30,602 nucleotides of DNA from an uncultured Oscillospiraceae bacterium. GTDB lineage: Bacteria > Bacillota > Clostridia > Oscillospirales > Oscillospiraceae. A program made the translations under genes and the position numbers. Shown here one piece after another: positions 15,848-23,215 of this stretch; position 1 is the first letter of the stretch, and each line of letters starts with the position of its first letter. The notes under the pieces are model-generated. The model did not search any database. It had not been told where the DNA came from and saw only the letters and a program-made list of their open reading frames with translations. Location of the stretch: the NCBI GenBank assembly GCA_934565415.1, contig CAKTHQ010000025.1:1-30602 (forward strand), in the 5' to 3' direction.

Positions 15848-16893
15848 TCCAGGATCACCTTTTCCTCATTCGCAACGATCTCACCAATGACATAGGCAGT
15901 CTCTCCCTGGCCATTCAGAATTTCCAGGGCGGTATCCACCTGGTCGGCAGGGACCACCACGCTCATGCCAACGCCCATATTGAAGGTATTGAACATATCC
16001 CGTTCCGGGATATTGCCGGTTTTGGCAATGAGGTCGAAAATGGGCAGCACCCTTACATCGCTCTTTTTAATCCTGGCACACAGGCCGTCGGGAATGCTGC
16101 GGGGGATATTCTCGTAGAAGCCGCCGCCGGTAATGTGGCTGATGCCCTTTACATCCACCTTGGAAAGCAGGGCCAGAATGGGCTTTACATAGATGCGGGT
16201 GGGGGTCAACAGGGTCTCCAGAACGGAGTTCCCCCCCAAGGCCTGGCAGGGCTCCTTCAGGGAAGGATTGTTTTCTACATCAAATACCTTCCGTACCAGG
16301 CTGAAGCCGTTGGAATGGACACCGGAGGAGGCCAGGGCAATCACCGCATCTCCCGCCTTCATCCGGCTGTTATCGATGATCTTCTTCTTATCCACAATGC
16401 CCACGCTGAACCCGGCCAGATCGTAGTCGTCCACCGGCATCATGCCGGGATGCTCGGCGGTCTCGCCGCCAATCAGGGCAGAGCCAGCCTGGACGCAGCC
16501 CTCGGCCACGCCGCCTACGACTTCCGCAATCCGCTCCGGCACGTTCTTGCCGCAGGCGATGTAATCCAGGAAGAACAGAGGCTTGGCGCCGCAGCAGATC
16601 ACATCGTTGACGCACATGGCCACGCAGTCGATGCCGATGGTGTCGTGCTTATCCAAAAGCTGGGCAATCCGCAGCTTGGTGCCTACGCCGTCGGTGCCGG
16701 AAACCAGTACCGGCTCCTCCATCCCGGCGATGGGCAGGCCGAAGCAGCCGCCAAAGCCGCCCACATCATCCAGGCACCCTTCGTTCCGGGTGCGGGCGAT
16801 GTGCTTTTTCATGAGTTCCACGGACTTGTACCCGGCGGTAATGTCCACACCGGCAGCGGCATAGCTGGCAGACTGAGAATTCTTGTGATCCAT
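15844..16893 (-). CDS. purM: Phosphoribosylformylglycinamidine cyclo-ligase (AIR synthetase)
   Basis: The 349-residue enzyme closes FGAM to AIR with ATP. Seen: [19 protein letters not shown] at the N-terminus, [12 protein letters not shown], the loop [35 protein letters not shown] and [18 protein letters not shown] sequence (here [14 protein letters not shown]). The length is normal. AAGGAG lies ahead of the start, and the gene follows purF by 36 bases. Confidence 0.97.
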   Translation of the reverse strand: MDHKNSQSASYAAAGVDITAGYKSVELMKKHIARTRNEGCLDDVGGFGGCFGLPIAGMEEPVLVSGTDGVGTKLRIAQLLDKHDTIGIDCVAMCVNDVICCGAKPLFFLDYIACGKNVPERIAEVVGGVAEGCVQAGSALIGGETAEHPGMMPVDDYDLAGFSVGIVDKKKIIDNSRMKAGDAVIALASSGVHSNGFSLVRKVFDVENNPSLKEPCQALGGNSVLETLLTPTRIYVKPILALLSKVDVKGISHITGGGFYENIPRSIPDGLCARIKKSDVRVLPIFDLIAKTGNIPERDMFNTFNMGVGMSVVVPADQVDTALEILNGQGETAYVIGEIVANEEKVILE

Positions 16894-16929
16894 AAGTAAT
16901 CTCCTTTTTGTTCGTCGTGGTGGGGTTCT

Positions 16930-18354
16930 TTATTCCTTGCCGTTCCAGCAGTAGGTGCATACATCGCACTCCGGCAGGCCGATGGCCTCCAGAATGCCCT
17001 CCAGAGTCTGGTATTCCAGGCTGGAGAAATGCAGGTTCTTGCAGATGGTCTCCCGGAGCTTTTTGCCCCGCTCGGTGGTACCGTCCATGTATTCATCCAG
17101 GTGGTTGAAGCCCTCCTCTCCTTCCAATTCCAGGATGGTAGAACGGGCAATCAGCTCATTTTCGGAATTGGACCGGGAGAAGTTCAGGTACTTGCAGGCG
17201 TACAGGATGGGCGGGCAGGCAGACCGGATATGCACATCCTTGGCTCCGTGCTCATAGAGGAAATCCACGGTCTCCCGCAGTTGGGTGCCCCGGACGATGG
17301 AGTCGTCCACAAACAGCAGCTTCTTGTCCCGGATCAGCTCGTCCACCGGGATCTGCTTCATCTTGGCCACCATGTTCCGCTCGGACTGGTTAGAGGGCAT
17401 AAAGCTCCGGGGCCAGGTGGGGGTGTATTTGATAAAAGGCCGGGCAAAGGGGACCCCGCTTTCGTTGGCATAGCCAATGGCGTGGGGGGTACCGGAATCG
17501 GGAACGCCGCCCACATAGTCGATGTCCTGGGCAATGCCGTTTCCCCGGTCCGCCTTGGCCATAATCCGGCCGTTGCGGTAGCGCATAACCTCCACATTCT
17601 TGCCCTCGTAGCAGGAAGTGGGGTAGCCATAGTAGGACCAGAGGAAGGCACAGATCTTTTTCTTCTCCCGGGGTGGGGCCAGCACGGTCTCTCCGTCGGC
17701 AGTCAGCTCCACCACTTCCCCGGGGCCCAGCTCCCGATAGTATTCATAGCCCAGCTTTTCACCGGCGTAATCTTCAAAGGTGACGCAGTAGCCGTCCTCG
17801 TTTTTTTCCAGGATGATGGGGAGCCTTCCCAGCTTGTCCCGGGCGGCAATCAGGTGACCGTCGTCCTTCAAAATCAGAATGGAAGCGGTACCCTCGATCA
17901 TATCCTGGGCAAAACGAATGCCCTCCGCGAAGGTACTTTTCTGGTCGATAAGGGCGGAGATCAGTTCGTTGGAATTGATTTTTCCGCCGCTCATGGCCTC
18001 AAAATGGCCGCCGCTGAAGGACAGGTATTGCCGGAGAAGAGCCTCCGCGTTATTGATAATGCCGATGGTGCAGATGGCGTAGGTGCCCAGCACAGACCGG
18101 ATGAGCAGGGGCTGGGGATCGGTATCGGAAATACAGCCGATGGCAGAGCAGCCCTTCATCTCTCCCAAAATCCCCTCGAACTTGGTACGGAAGGGAGAAT
18201 TTTCGATATTATGGATCTCCCGCTGCAGGCCGGCCTTCTGATCGTAGGCTGCCATGCCGCCCCGGCGGGTGCCCAGGTGGGAATGATAATCCGTACCGAA
18301 AAACACATCGAGAATGCAGTCCCGGTGAGAGACCGCGCCAAAGAATCCACCCAT
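16930..18354 (-). CDS. purF: PurF-type amidophosphoribosyltransferase with degenerate glutaminase site
   Basis: This 474-residue protein should make phosphoribosylamine from PRPP, the first committed purine step. The C-terminal phosphoribosyltransferase half is intact: the PRPP motif LFVDDSIVRGTQLRETV, and PDSGTPHAIGYA before it. The N-terminal Ntn-type glutaminase half is altered. The protein starts MGGFFGAVS, so Gly stands where the catalytic Cys of CGVFGI is expected. The HRGQ-like loop reads TRRGGM, and the usual NG and SDSE sites read INNAE and NSNEL. The start at 18354 is firm (AGGAGG 8 bases upstream), so no propeptide with a Cys is hidden. It may use free ammonia or a partner glutaminase. 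The C-terminus ends in a CDVCTYCW cysteine cluster. Confidence 0.88.
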   Translation of the reverse strand: MGGFFGAVSHRDCILDVFFGTDYHSHLGTRRGGMAAYDQKAGLQREIHNIENSPFRTKFEGILGEMKGCSAIGCISDTDPQPLLIRSVLGTYAICTIGIINNAEALLRQYLSFSGGHFEAMSGGKINSNELISALIDQKSTFAEGIRFAQDMIEGTASILILKDDGHLIAARDKLGRLPIILEKNEDGYCVTFEDYAGEKLGYEYYRELGPGEVVELTADGETVLAPPREKKKICAFLWSYYGYPTSCYEGKNVEVMRYRNGRIMAKADRGNGIAQDIDYVGGVPDSGTPHAIGYANESGVPFARPFIKYTPTWPRSFMPSNQSERNMVAKMKQIPVDELIRDKKLLFVDDSIVRGTQLRETVDFLYEHGAKDVHIRSACPPILYACKYLNFSRSNSENELIARSTILELEGEEGFNHLDEYMDGTTERGKKLRETICKNLHFSSLEYQTLEGILEAIGLPECDVCTYCWNGKE

Positions 18355-18373
18355 AGTAATTGCCTCCTGATGT

Positions 18374-18868
18374 TTAACCGTTGATTTCTTTTTGCAGCGC
18401 CTCGTCCTTCTGCAGGACCTTTGCCTTGTCCGCTGCCCGCTTGTCGTCCAGCTTCTTGGCCAGCGTCTCATCGGAGACTGCCAGAATTTGCGCCGCCAGC
18501 AGCGCCGCGTTCACGCCGCCGTTGATCGCCACCGTAGCAACGGGGATACCGGAAGGCATCTGCACCGTAGAAAGGAGAGCGTCCACACCGTCGAGAACCG
18601 GGCCCTTACAGGGAATGCCGATGACGGGAAGGGTGGTATTGGCAGCGATGGCCCCGGCCAGGTGGGCCGCCATTCCCGCCGCGGCAATGAGGGCGCCGAA
18701 GCCTGCCTCCCGGGCGGACAATGCGAACTGCCGGGCCTCCTCCGGAGTGCGATGGGCGGAGAAAATGTGGCACTCAAAGGGGATTTCCAGCTCCTTCAGG
18801 GTGTCCATACTCTTCCGCAAAATCGGAAGGTCACTGTCGCTTCCCATGATGATTCCAACTTTTTTCAT
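18374..18868 (-). CDS. purE: 5-(carboxyamino)imidazole ribonucleotide mutase / AIR carboxylase
   Basis: The 164-residue protein makes CAIR. It shows GIIMGSDSDLP at the N-terminus, the signature SAHRTPEEA, AAGMAAHLAGAIAANTTLPV, and QMPSGIPVATVAINGG. PurK is not in this cluster, so the protein could be a class II enzyme using CO2 directly or could work with a PurK coded elsewhere; the sequence alone did not settle this. The last 25 residues are rich in Lys, Asp and Ala. AGGAGG lies just before the start. It is the first gene of the purine operon, under the ZTP riboswitch. Confidence 0.95.
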   Translation of the reverse strand: MKKVGIIMGSDSDLPILRKSMDTLKELEIPFECHIFSAHRTPEEARQFALSAREAGFGALIAAAGMAAHLAGAIAANTTLPVIGIPCKGPVLDGVDALLSTVQMPSGIPVATVAINGGVNAALLAAQILAVSDETLAKKLDDKRAADKAKVLQKDEALQKEING

Positions 18869-18931
18869 GAATTTTTACCTCCTAAAAAGCGCAAAGGGCC
18901 TACTCACCCTCCTGAAAAGGAACGCAAGCAA

Positions 18932-19003
18932 GCCCAGACGGTCGGCAAAAAATTTACCCTTACTCCATGTGGTGCTCCACTAATCCGTCAGTCATAAGGG
19001 TTC
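18932..19003 (-). promoter_or_regulatory. ZTP riboswitch (pfl motif) upstream of purE
   Basis: The minus strand carries, in order, P1 5' strand CCCTTA, TGACTGACGG, a GTGG/CCAC hairpin, ATGGAG, P1 3' strand TAAGGG, a T-rich linker, and the conserved 3' element CCGACCGTCTGGGC (18945-18932). This is the pfl layout. The pseudoknot pairing of the first and last parts is kept with a compensating change (GACGG with CCGTC in place of the usual GGCG with CGCC). ZTP/ZMP (AICAR) build up when formyl-THF is short, and these riboswitches turn on purine and one-carbon genes. The expression platform is not clear: a second AGGAGG-like stretch and a GGCCC run lie between aptamer and start. Confidence 0.88.
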
Positions 19004-19017
19004 GTATTGACAAAAGG

Positions 19018-19047
19018 ATTATACCACAATTCCCCCTTTTCCGTCAA
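19018..19047 (-). promoter_or_regulatory. Promoter of the purine operon
   Basis: A TTGACG -35 box (19042-19047) and a perfect TATAAT -10 box (19018-19023) are separated by 18 bases on the minus strand. Transcription would start near 19011, a few bases before the ZTP aptamer. Confidence 0.8.
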
Positions 19048-19161
19048 GGAAGCAGAAGCACCGAAATTCCGATAGAATCCCCAAAAACCATGTGAAATGT
19101 GACAATTCGATATTTTTGTAGCGGTTCTTAAAAAAGGAAAGAGCTGTTAGAAAAACATATC

Positions 19162-19197
19162 GCTGCGAACCAGTGACCGATGTCACTGGTTCGCAGC
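19162..19197. repeat. Perfect 16-bp palindromic hairpin
   Basis: GCTGCGAACCAGTGAC (19162-19177) and GTCACTGGTTCGCAGC (19182-19197) are exact reverse complements around the loop CGAT. There is no U-run on either strand, so it is not a standard terminator. It may be a dispersed repeat or the binding site of a dimeric protein. Confidence 0.75.
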
Positions 19198-19246
19198 CCC
19201 CCGGTTGAATGGAAACGGCCTGGTTTTACTACCAAGATGTTCGAAT

Positions 19247-19312
19247 ATCCGGGGGATTGCCACACCAGCGTGCGCCAGACTGTCTAACGAATCACACTCT
19301 TAGACAGTTTGG
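19247..19312. repeat. REP-like element with imperfect hairpin
   Basis: ATCCGGGGGATTGC at 19247-19260 is identical to 13253-13266. It is followed by CCAGACTGTCTAA (19275-19287), which pairs with TTAGACAGTTTGG (19300-19312) through 13 positions with one G-T wobble. It belongs to the same repeat family as the copy inside the purine operon, but the attached hairpin differs. Confidence 0.55.
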
Positions 19313-19501
19313 TGCCGTTTCATATTCATTTTCCGAGAAAATCACCCCAAAAAACAGGAAGCAGACTATTTCACGTATATTTTTACACAGGTATAGGGTA
19401 TAGGGGTTTTGTCAACTGTTTTTTATCTTTCCGGGACGGTTGTCTGGGCTGCAATTCCGTTGACAGGCTGATTCATGCAAATTTCTTTTTACAGCTTCCG
19501 G

Positions 19502-19530
19502 TTGAAAAGATACAAAAATTATGATATGCT
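19502..19530 (+). promoter_or_regulatory. Promoter of nth
   Basis: TTGAAA (19502-19507), a 17-base spacer and TATGCT (19525-19530) lie just upstream, with a start near 19537 and a leader of only about 15 bases. Confidence 0.65.
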
Positions 19531-19551
19531 GAAAATAAAAAGGCGATAGAT

Positions 19552-20187
19552 ATGAATACACATTCAGACGACATTATCAAGGTTCTGGAGGATAGATATC
19601 CCCAGTCCATGTGTGCTTTGCACTACAGCAAAGACTATGAACTGATGATTGCCGTGCGGCTGTCGGCCCAATGTACCGATGCCCGGGTGAATCTGGTAAC
19701 TCCGGAGCTGTTTGCCGCTTACCCCACCCTGGAAGCCATAGCCGCCGCACCCATTGAGGATGTGGAGCGGCTTGTACGCTCCTGCGGTTTCTACAAGCAC
19801 AAGGCCCGGGACATTGTGCTGGCCTGCCAGATGCTTCTCAAGGACTACGGCGGCAAGGTCCCCGGCACCATGGAGGAGCTTCTGAAGCTCCCCGGCGTGG
19901 GGCGGAAAACCGCCAATCTGCTGCTGGGGGATATTTACGGCGTCCCCGGCAGCGTGGTATGCGATACCCACTGTATCCGCATCTGCGGCCGGTTAGGCTT
20001 AAGCCATGGCAAAGAGCCGGAGAAGGTAGAGCAGCAGCTCCGGGCCATTTTGCCGCCGGAAAAAAGCAGCGACTTCTGCCACCGGCTGGTGCTCTTCGGC
20101 CGGGAAATCTGTACCGCCCGGAACCCCAAATGCGGTGAATGCCCCTTAGGCCTCTTCTGCCCGGAGATGAACGGCCAAAAAGAGTAA
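19552..20187 (+). CDS. nth: Endonuclease III (DNA glycosylase / AP lyase)
   Basis: This 211-residue base-excision repair enzyme removes oxidised pyrimidines and cleaves at the AP site. Seen: LSAQCTDARVN near residue 38, the helix-hairpin-helix LPGVGRKTAN near 112-122 with the catalytic Lys, the catalytic Asp in CDTHCIR near 138, and the [4Fe-4S] cluster pattern C-x6-C-x2-C-x5-C at about 187-203. The length is typical. Ribosome site AAGG is modest. It is followed by a terminator hairpin and then the flippase gene. Confidence 0.96.
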   Translation: MNTHSDDIIKVLEDRYPQSMCALHYSKDYELMIAVRLSAQCTDARVNLVTPELFAAYPTLEAIAAAPIEDVERLVRSCGFYKHKARDIVLACQMLLKDYGGKVPGTMEELLKLPGVGRKTANLLLGDIYGVPGSVVCDTHCIRICGRLGLSHGKEPEKVEQQLRAILPPEKSSDFCHRLVLFGREICTARNPKCGECPLGLFCPEMNGQKE

Positions 20188-20203
20188 GATTCCATTTCTA
20201 CCC

Positions 20204-20242
20204 CACCCCTTGTCCGCATAGGCTGGACAAGGGGTGATTTTT
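20204..20242 (+). terminator. Terminator after nth that overlaps the next ribosome site
   Basis: CACCCCTTGTCC (20204-20215) and GGACAAGGGGTG (20225-20236) form a perfect 12-bp stem followed by ATTTTT. The right arm contains the AAGGGG ribosome site of the flippase gene that starts at 20243, so read-through transcripts would have that site masked. Confidence 0.75.
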
Positions 20243-21682
20243 GTGAAGCGACCTGTCCCGCTTCTTTTTCGGGCTCTGCTGCTGACGGTTGTGAATCTGC
20301 TGCTGCGGCTGGTTGGCACCGGCTTTGGCGCCTATCTTTCCCGGCGCATCGGCGCCCAGGGGATTGGCCTTTTGCAGCTGACTCTTTCTGTAGGAGGTCT
20401 TGCCACCATTGCGGGCATCGGCGGCATCCGCACCGCTGCCATGTACCTGACTGCCGAAGAACTGGGCCGAAACAAAAAAGGGGGCCTGCCCTGGGTCCTT
20501 TCCGGCTGCCTGGGCTACAGCCTGGTATGCTCCCTGACCGTAGGCGCTTTTTTGTGGTTTTTTAGCCCCTACATTGCGGAAAACTGGATTGGAAACGGGG
20601 GCGTTGCCGATTCTCTGCGGCTCTATTCCTGCTTTCTTCCCATTACCAGCCTCTGCGCCGTACTGACCGGCTTCTATACCGGCTGTAACCGTATTGGAGC
20701 TCTGGCGGCTACGGAAATTGCGGAGCAGCTTTTTTCCATGCTGGTAACTCTTTTCGCACTGACCCTTTGGGCCGGCACGGATCCGGGAAAAGCCTGCCGC
20801 AGTGTCATTCTTGGAAACGCGATGGGAAACCTTCTGACCTTTTCCGTGCTGCTTCTTTTCAGCCGACAAAGGCAGCTCCGGGGAGAGCGGATTCCCGTGG
20901 CAGGCCGTATTCTTCGCTCCGCCCTTCCCTTAGCCGTTGCGGACAGCTGCAAGGGTGGGCTGAGCACCCTGGAAAATCTGCTGGTACCCAAGCGGCTATC
21001 CCTGGCAGTCGCGGATCCCCTGGCCGCCTTTGGGCGCATCTCCGGTATGGTCTTCCCGGTGCTCATGTTCCCCGCCTGCCTGCTTTTCGGCCTGTCCGAG
21101 CTGTTGATTCCGGAGCTGGCCCGATGCCGCTGCGCCGGGAAGGATAAACGCATTGCGCATCTGCTCCAAAAAAGCCTGCGCGCTTCTCTGTTATACGGAC
21201 TCCTCCTGGGTGGGCTGCTGTTTTTATGGGCCGATGGGCTGTGCCAAAGGCTCTACAGCAGCCCGGAATCCGGTACCCTGCTGAAGCTGTTTGCCCCCTT
21301 GGCCCCTATGCTCTACTGTGATGCCATTACCGATGCCATGACCAAGGGCCTGGGCCAGCAGCATATGGCAGTACGGTTTAACATCTTCACCAACATTTTG
21401 GACATTATCTGCCTGTATTTTCTCCTGCCCGTCTGGGGGATAAACGGGTATTTTATCAGCTTTTTCCTGACCCATGCCCTGAATTTTTATCTGAGTCTCC
21501 GGCATCTGCTGCGCATTACCGGGGAAAAAATACGTTTCTCCTTCCCTATGGGCGGGCTTCTGTGCACCGCCTTTTCTCTGGGGTGTTCCCTATTTGTGCC
21601 AAACCCCATCTGTGCCGGAACCGCTTTTGGGATTCTCTTCTTTTGCAGCACCTATTTTCTGGGGCTGCTGAATCAAAATTAG
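20243..21682 (+). CDS. SpoVB/MurJ-like polysaccharide flippase (MOP superfamily)
   Basis: This 479-residue membrane protein has 12 to 14 predicted hydrophobic segments. Family landmarks are the N-terminal LVGTGFGAYLSRRIGAQGIGLLQL stretch (about residues 21-45), GGIRTAAMYL, and a C-terminal half with TDAMTKGLGQQHMAV. In Clostridia such proteins (SpoVB group) are thought to flip lipid-linked precursors for spore cortex or cell wall. A GTG start at 20234 is also in frame, but GTG 20243 has AAGGGG at the right distance. That ribosome site sits inside the terminator stem of nth, so expression may depend on structure. The exact substrate cannot be told from sequence. Confidence 0.85.
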   Translation: MKRPVPLLFRALLLTVVNLLLRLVGTGFGAYLSRRIGAQGIGLLQLTLSVGGLATIAGIGGIRTAAMYLTAEELGRNKKGGLPWVLSGCLGYSLVCSLTVGAFLWFFSPYIAENWIGNGGVADSLRLYSCFLPITSLCAVLTGFYTGCNRIGALAATEIAEQLFSMLVTLFALTLWAGTDPGKACRSVILGNAMGNLLTFSVLLLFSRQRQLRGERIPVAGRILRSALPLAVADSCKGGLSTLENLLVPKRLSLAVADPLAAFGRISGMVFPVLMFPACLLFGLSELLIPELARCRCAGKDKRIAHLLQKSLRASLLYGLLLGGLLFLWADGLCQRLYSSPESGTLLKLFAPLAPMLYCDAITDAMTKGLGQQHMAVRFNIFTNILDIICLYFLLPVWGINGYFISFFLTHALNFYLSLRHLLRITGEKIRFSFPMGGLLCTAFSLGCSLFVPNPICAGTAFGILFFCSTYFLGLLNQN

Positions 21683-21685
21683 CCG

Positions 21686-21714
21686 TTGCCTTTTGTCTTT
21701 CCGGCAGGTATAAT
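21686..21714 (+). promoter_or_regulatory. Promoter of the small-protein/acyltransferase pair
   Basis: TTGCCT (21686-21691), a 17-base spacer and a perfect TATAAT (21709-21714) lie 4 bases after the flippase stop. Transcription would start near 21721. Confidence 0.75.
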
Positions 21715-21752
21715 GGATAGAAATGAAAATTCCACCACAGGAGGACCGCCTT

Positions 21753-21986
21753 ATGCGTCTGACCGCCATTCAGGACTATATGCGGCAAAAAAATATGCCC
21801 TTTACCTATGTAGAAGATAACGACTGCGGCAGCATCACCTTTAACCACCGTGGGCTGAGCTACCACATCTGGGAATATCCGGCACCGGAACGGGGAGCGG
21901 AAAGCAACGTTCGTACCGCTGGCCGCAGCGAAGACTTTGAAGGGGATTACGAAACCCAGATCATTGAGATTTTACAGGAGTTCTGA
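21753..21986 (+). CDS. Small conserved-looking protein of unknown function (77 aa)
   Basis: The 77-residue soluble, acidic protein begins MRLTAIQDYMRQ and has a middle section GLSYHIWEYP followed by GAESNVRTAGRSEDFEGDYE. No known domain was recognised; it resembles small hypotheticals seen in Clostridia, but this is only an impression. An in-frame ATG at 21723 exists. ATG 21753 is chosen because AGGAGG sits 8 bases upstream. It has its own promoter and ends 2 bases before the acyltransferase gene, so the two form an operon. Confidence 0.75.
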   Translation: MRLTAIQDYMRQKNMPFTYVEDNDCGSITFNHRGLSYHIWEYPAPERGAESNVRTAGRSEDFEGDYETQIIEILQEF

Positions 21987-21988
21987 TT

Positions 21989-23008
21989 ATGGAGCACCGC
22001 AGAAGCTACGCTCTGGATGCCATCAAGCTGGTATTGAGCTTTGTCATCGCCTTTTTTCACTATGGCCTCCCCATCCCGCCAGGGCCTACCGTAACGGTAC
22101 AGGTGTTTTTCATCCTCTCCGGCTTTTTCCTGGCCAGAACCTTTTATAAACGGCAGGCGGATGCCTATACCGCCTGGGACTATACCCTGGACCATGCTAA
22201 GAAAATTTATCCCATGTACTTTTTCTCCTGTGCCGTCTTTTTCCTGTACACCTTTGCCCGGGATGCGGTAGGGCTTGCGCAGAGTTTTTCCCTGAACGGC
22301 CTATGGCAGCTGCTTCGGACCGTCTACAATCAGATCCCGGACCTGCTTCTATTGCAGAGCAGCCAGTTTTTTCACGACAGCGTCAATTATCCCCTGTGGC
22401 AGCTGTCCGCCCTGTTGATTGCTGGATACTTTGTATATGCCCTGCTGCGGGAAAATGAGCCTCTCTCCCGGAGGATCCTGTTCCCGGCGGCCATTCTGAT
22501 GATCCAAAGCCTTCTCTGGTCCGGGGTGGATCTGTGGGAAAACTGGGGGCCCTTTTATGTTCCCCTGCTTCGGGCCTTCTCCCCTCTATGCATCGGCGCA
22601 CTGACCTACTATTTTTCCACAACGGCTGTGTATGCTTCCCTCCGTACGCACAAAAAAAGCTTTTCTCTTGCCGGCCTTTTGAGCCTTGTGTGCCTGTTTC
22701 TTTATAAGGACTACCACAACATCTTTTTGATGACCACCCCTCTCTGGCTTCTGAGCTGCCTGGAAGAGGACAGTCTGCTGTGCAGGCTCCTGGACCGGAA
22801 ATGCTTCCGTCATGCCGGGAAGCTCTCTTTGGCGGTATATTGCAACCACGCCTTCGTGATCCGACTGCTGGATACCCAAATTGTCCCCCGGCTGGAAGGG
22901 CTGGGGCTTGCCATGTCCGCACCAATCAAAGCGGGCCTGCTGCTGATTGTTTTAACCGGCTATTCCTGCTTCACGCTTTGGCTGATTTTCAAAATTTCGA
23001 AGCGTTAA
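21989..23008 (+). CDS. Acyltransferase family 3 membrane protein
   Basis: This 339-residue protein has about ten hydrophobic segments. Its N-terminus has the acyltransferase-3 pattern: LDAIKLVLSFVIAFFHYG with the key His, and VQVFFILSGFFLARTF in the second segment. A membrane-embedded O-acyltransferase for a cell-surface polysaccharide, peptidoglycan or lipid is the usual role. The late conserved section LSLAVYCNHAFVIRLLD fits the family. AGGAG lies 8 bases before the start. The acceptor cannot be inferred; the nearby flippase hints at surface glycans. Confidence 0.82.
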   Translation: MEHRRSYALDAIKLVLSFVIAFFHYGLPIPPGPTVTVQVFFILSGFFLARTFYKRQADAYTAWDYTLDHAKKIYPMYFFSCAVFFLYTFARDAVGLAQSFSLNGLWQLLRTVYNQIPDLLLLQSSQFFHDSVNYPLWQLSALLIAGYFVYALLRENEPLSRRILFPAAILMIQSLLWSGVDLWENWGPFYVPLLRAFSPLCIGALTYYFSTTAVYASLRTHKKSFSLAGLLSLVCLFLYKDYHNIFLMTTPLWLLSCLEEDSLLCRLLDRKCFRHAGKLSLAVYCNHAFVIRLLDTQIVPRLEGLGLAMSAPIKAGLLLIVLTGYSCFTLWLIFKISKR

Positions 23009-23023
23009 TTTCCCGATTTCCTC

Positions 23024-23052
23024 TTGACATTTTTTATTTTCACGCATATACT
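23024..23052 (+). promoter_or_regulatory. Promoter of the oadB-like operon
   Basis: A perfect TTGACA (23024-23029), a 17-base spacer and TATACT (23047-23052) precede a start near 23059. This leaves an ~157-nt leader that is highly structured. Confidence 0.82.
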
Positions 23053-23060
23053 GTCTCTAT

Positions 23061-23190
23061 GATAAAAGGGAGTAAAGGGTATGGTTTCATACCGCATAGC
23101 CTCGTCATCACGGCTTCACGCCCGGGGGTATGCTTTCAGCTTGAGACTTTTATCACAGTAATTTTTGCTGTGGTAAAGGTCTTTTTCTTT
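23061..23190 (+). promoter_or_regulatory. Riboswitch-like leader with terminator (yybP-ykoY-like)
   Basis: GATAAAAG (23061-23068) pairs with CTTTTATC (23147-23154) to close an aptamer-like domain. Inside are the hairpin GGTATG/CATACC (23078-23083/23088-23093) and the arm GCATA/TATGC (23094-23098/23129-23133). The single-stranded parts GGGAGTA and TTGAGAC resemble the conserved loop of yybP-ykoY manganese riboswitches. After it, TTTATCACAG (23149-23158) pairs with CTGTGGTAAA (23168-23177), followed by a U-rich tract, to give a terminator. The terminator reuses the 3' strand of the closing stem, so the two folds exclude each other, the layout of an ON switch. The ligand is uncertain: Mn2+ by motif, Na+ by gene context. 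Confidence 0.6.
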
Positions 23191-23215
23191 ACCCAGTGGA
23201 ACCGGAGGAAAACGT

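Larger units (their letters stand above)
19048..19501. other. Non-coding region with palindromic repeats
   Basis: No convincing gene is seen on either strand in these ~450 bases between the purine promoter and the nth promoter. The content is AT-richer than the genes. It holds a perfect 16-bp hairpin at 19162-19197 and a REP-like section at 19247-19312, listed separately. The rest shows no clear structure. Confidence 0.6.

Noticed and set aside
18381..18983. Plus-strand open frames opposite purE and the ZTP leader
   Set aside because: They are shadows of purE and of a structured leader, with no ribosome site and no family resemblance.
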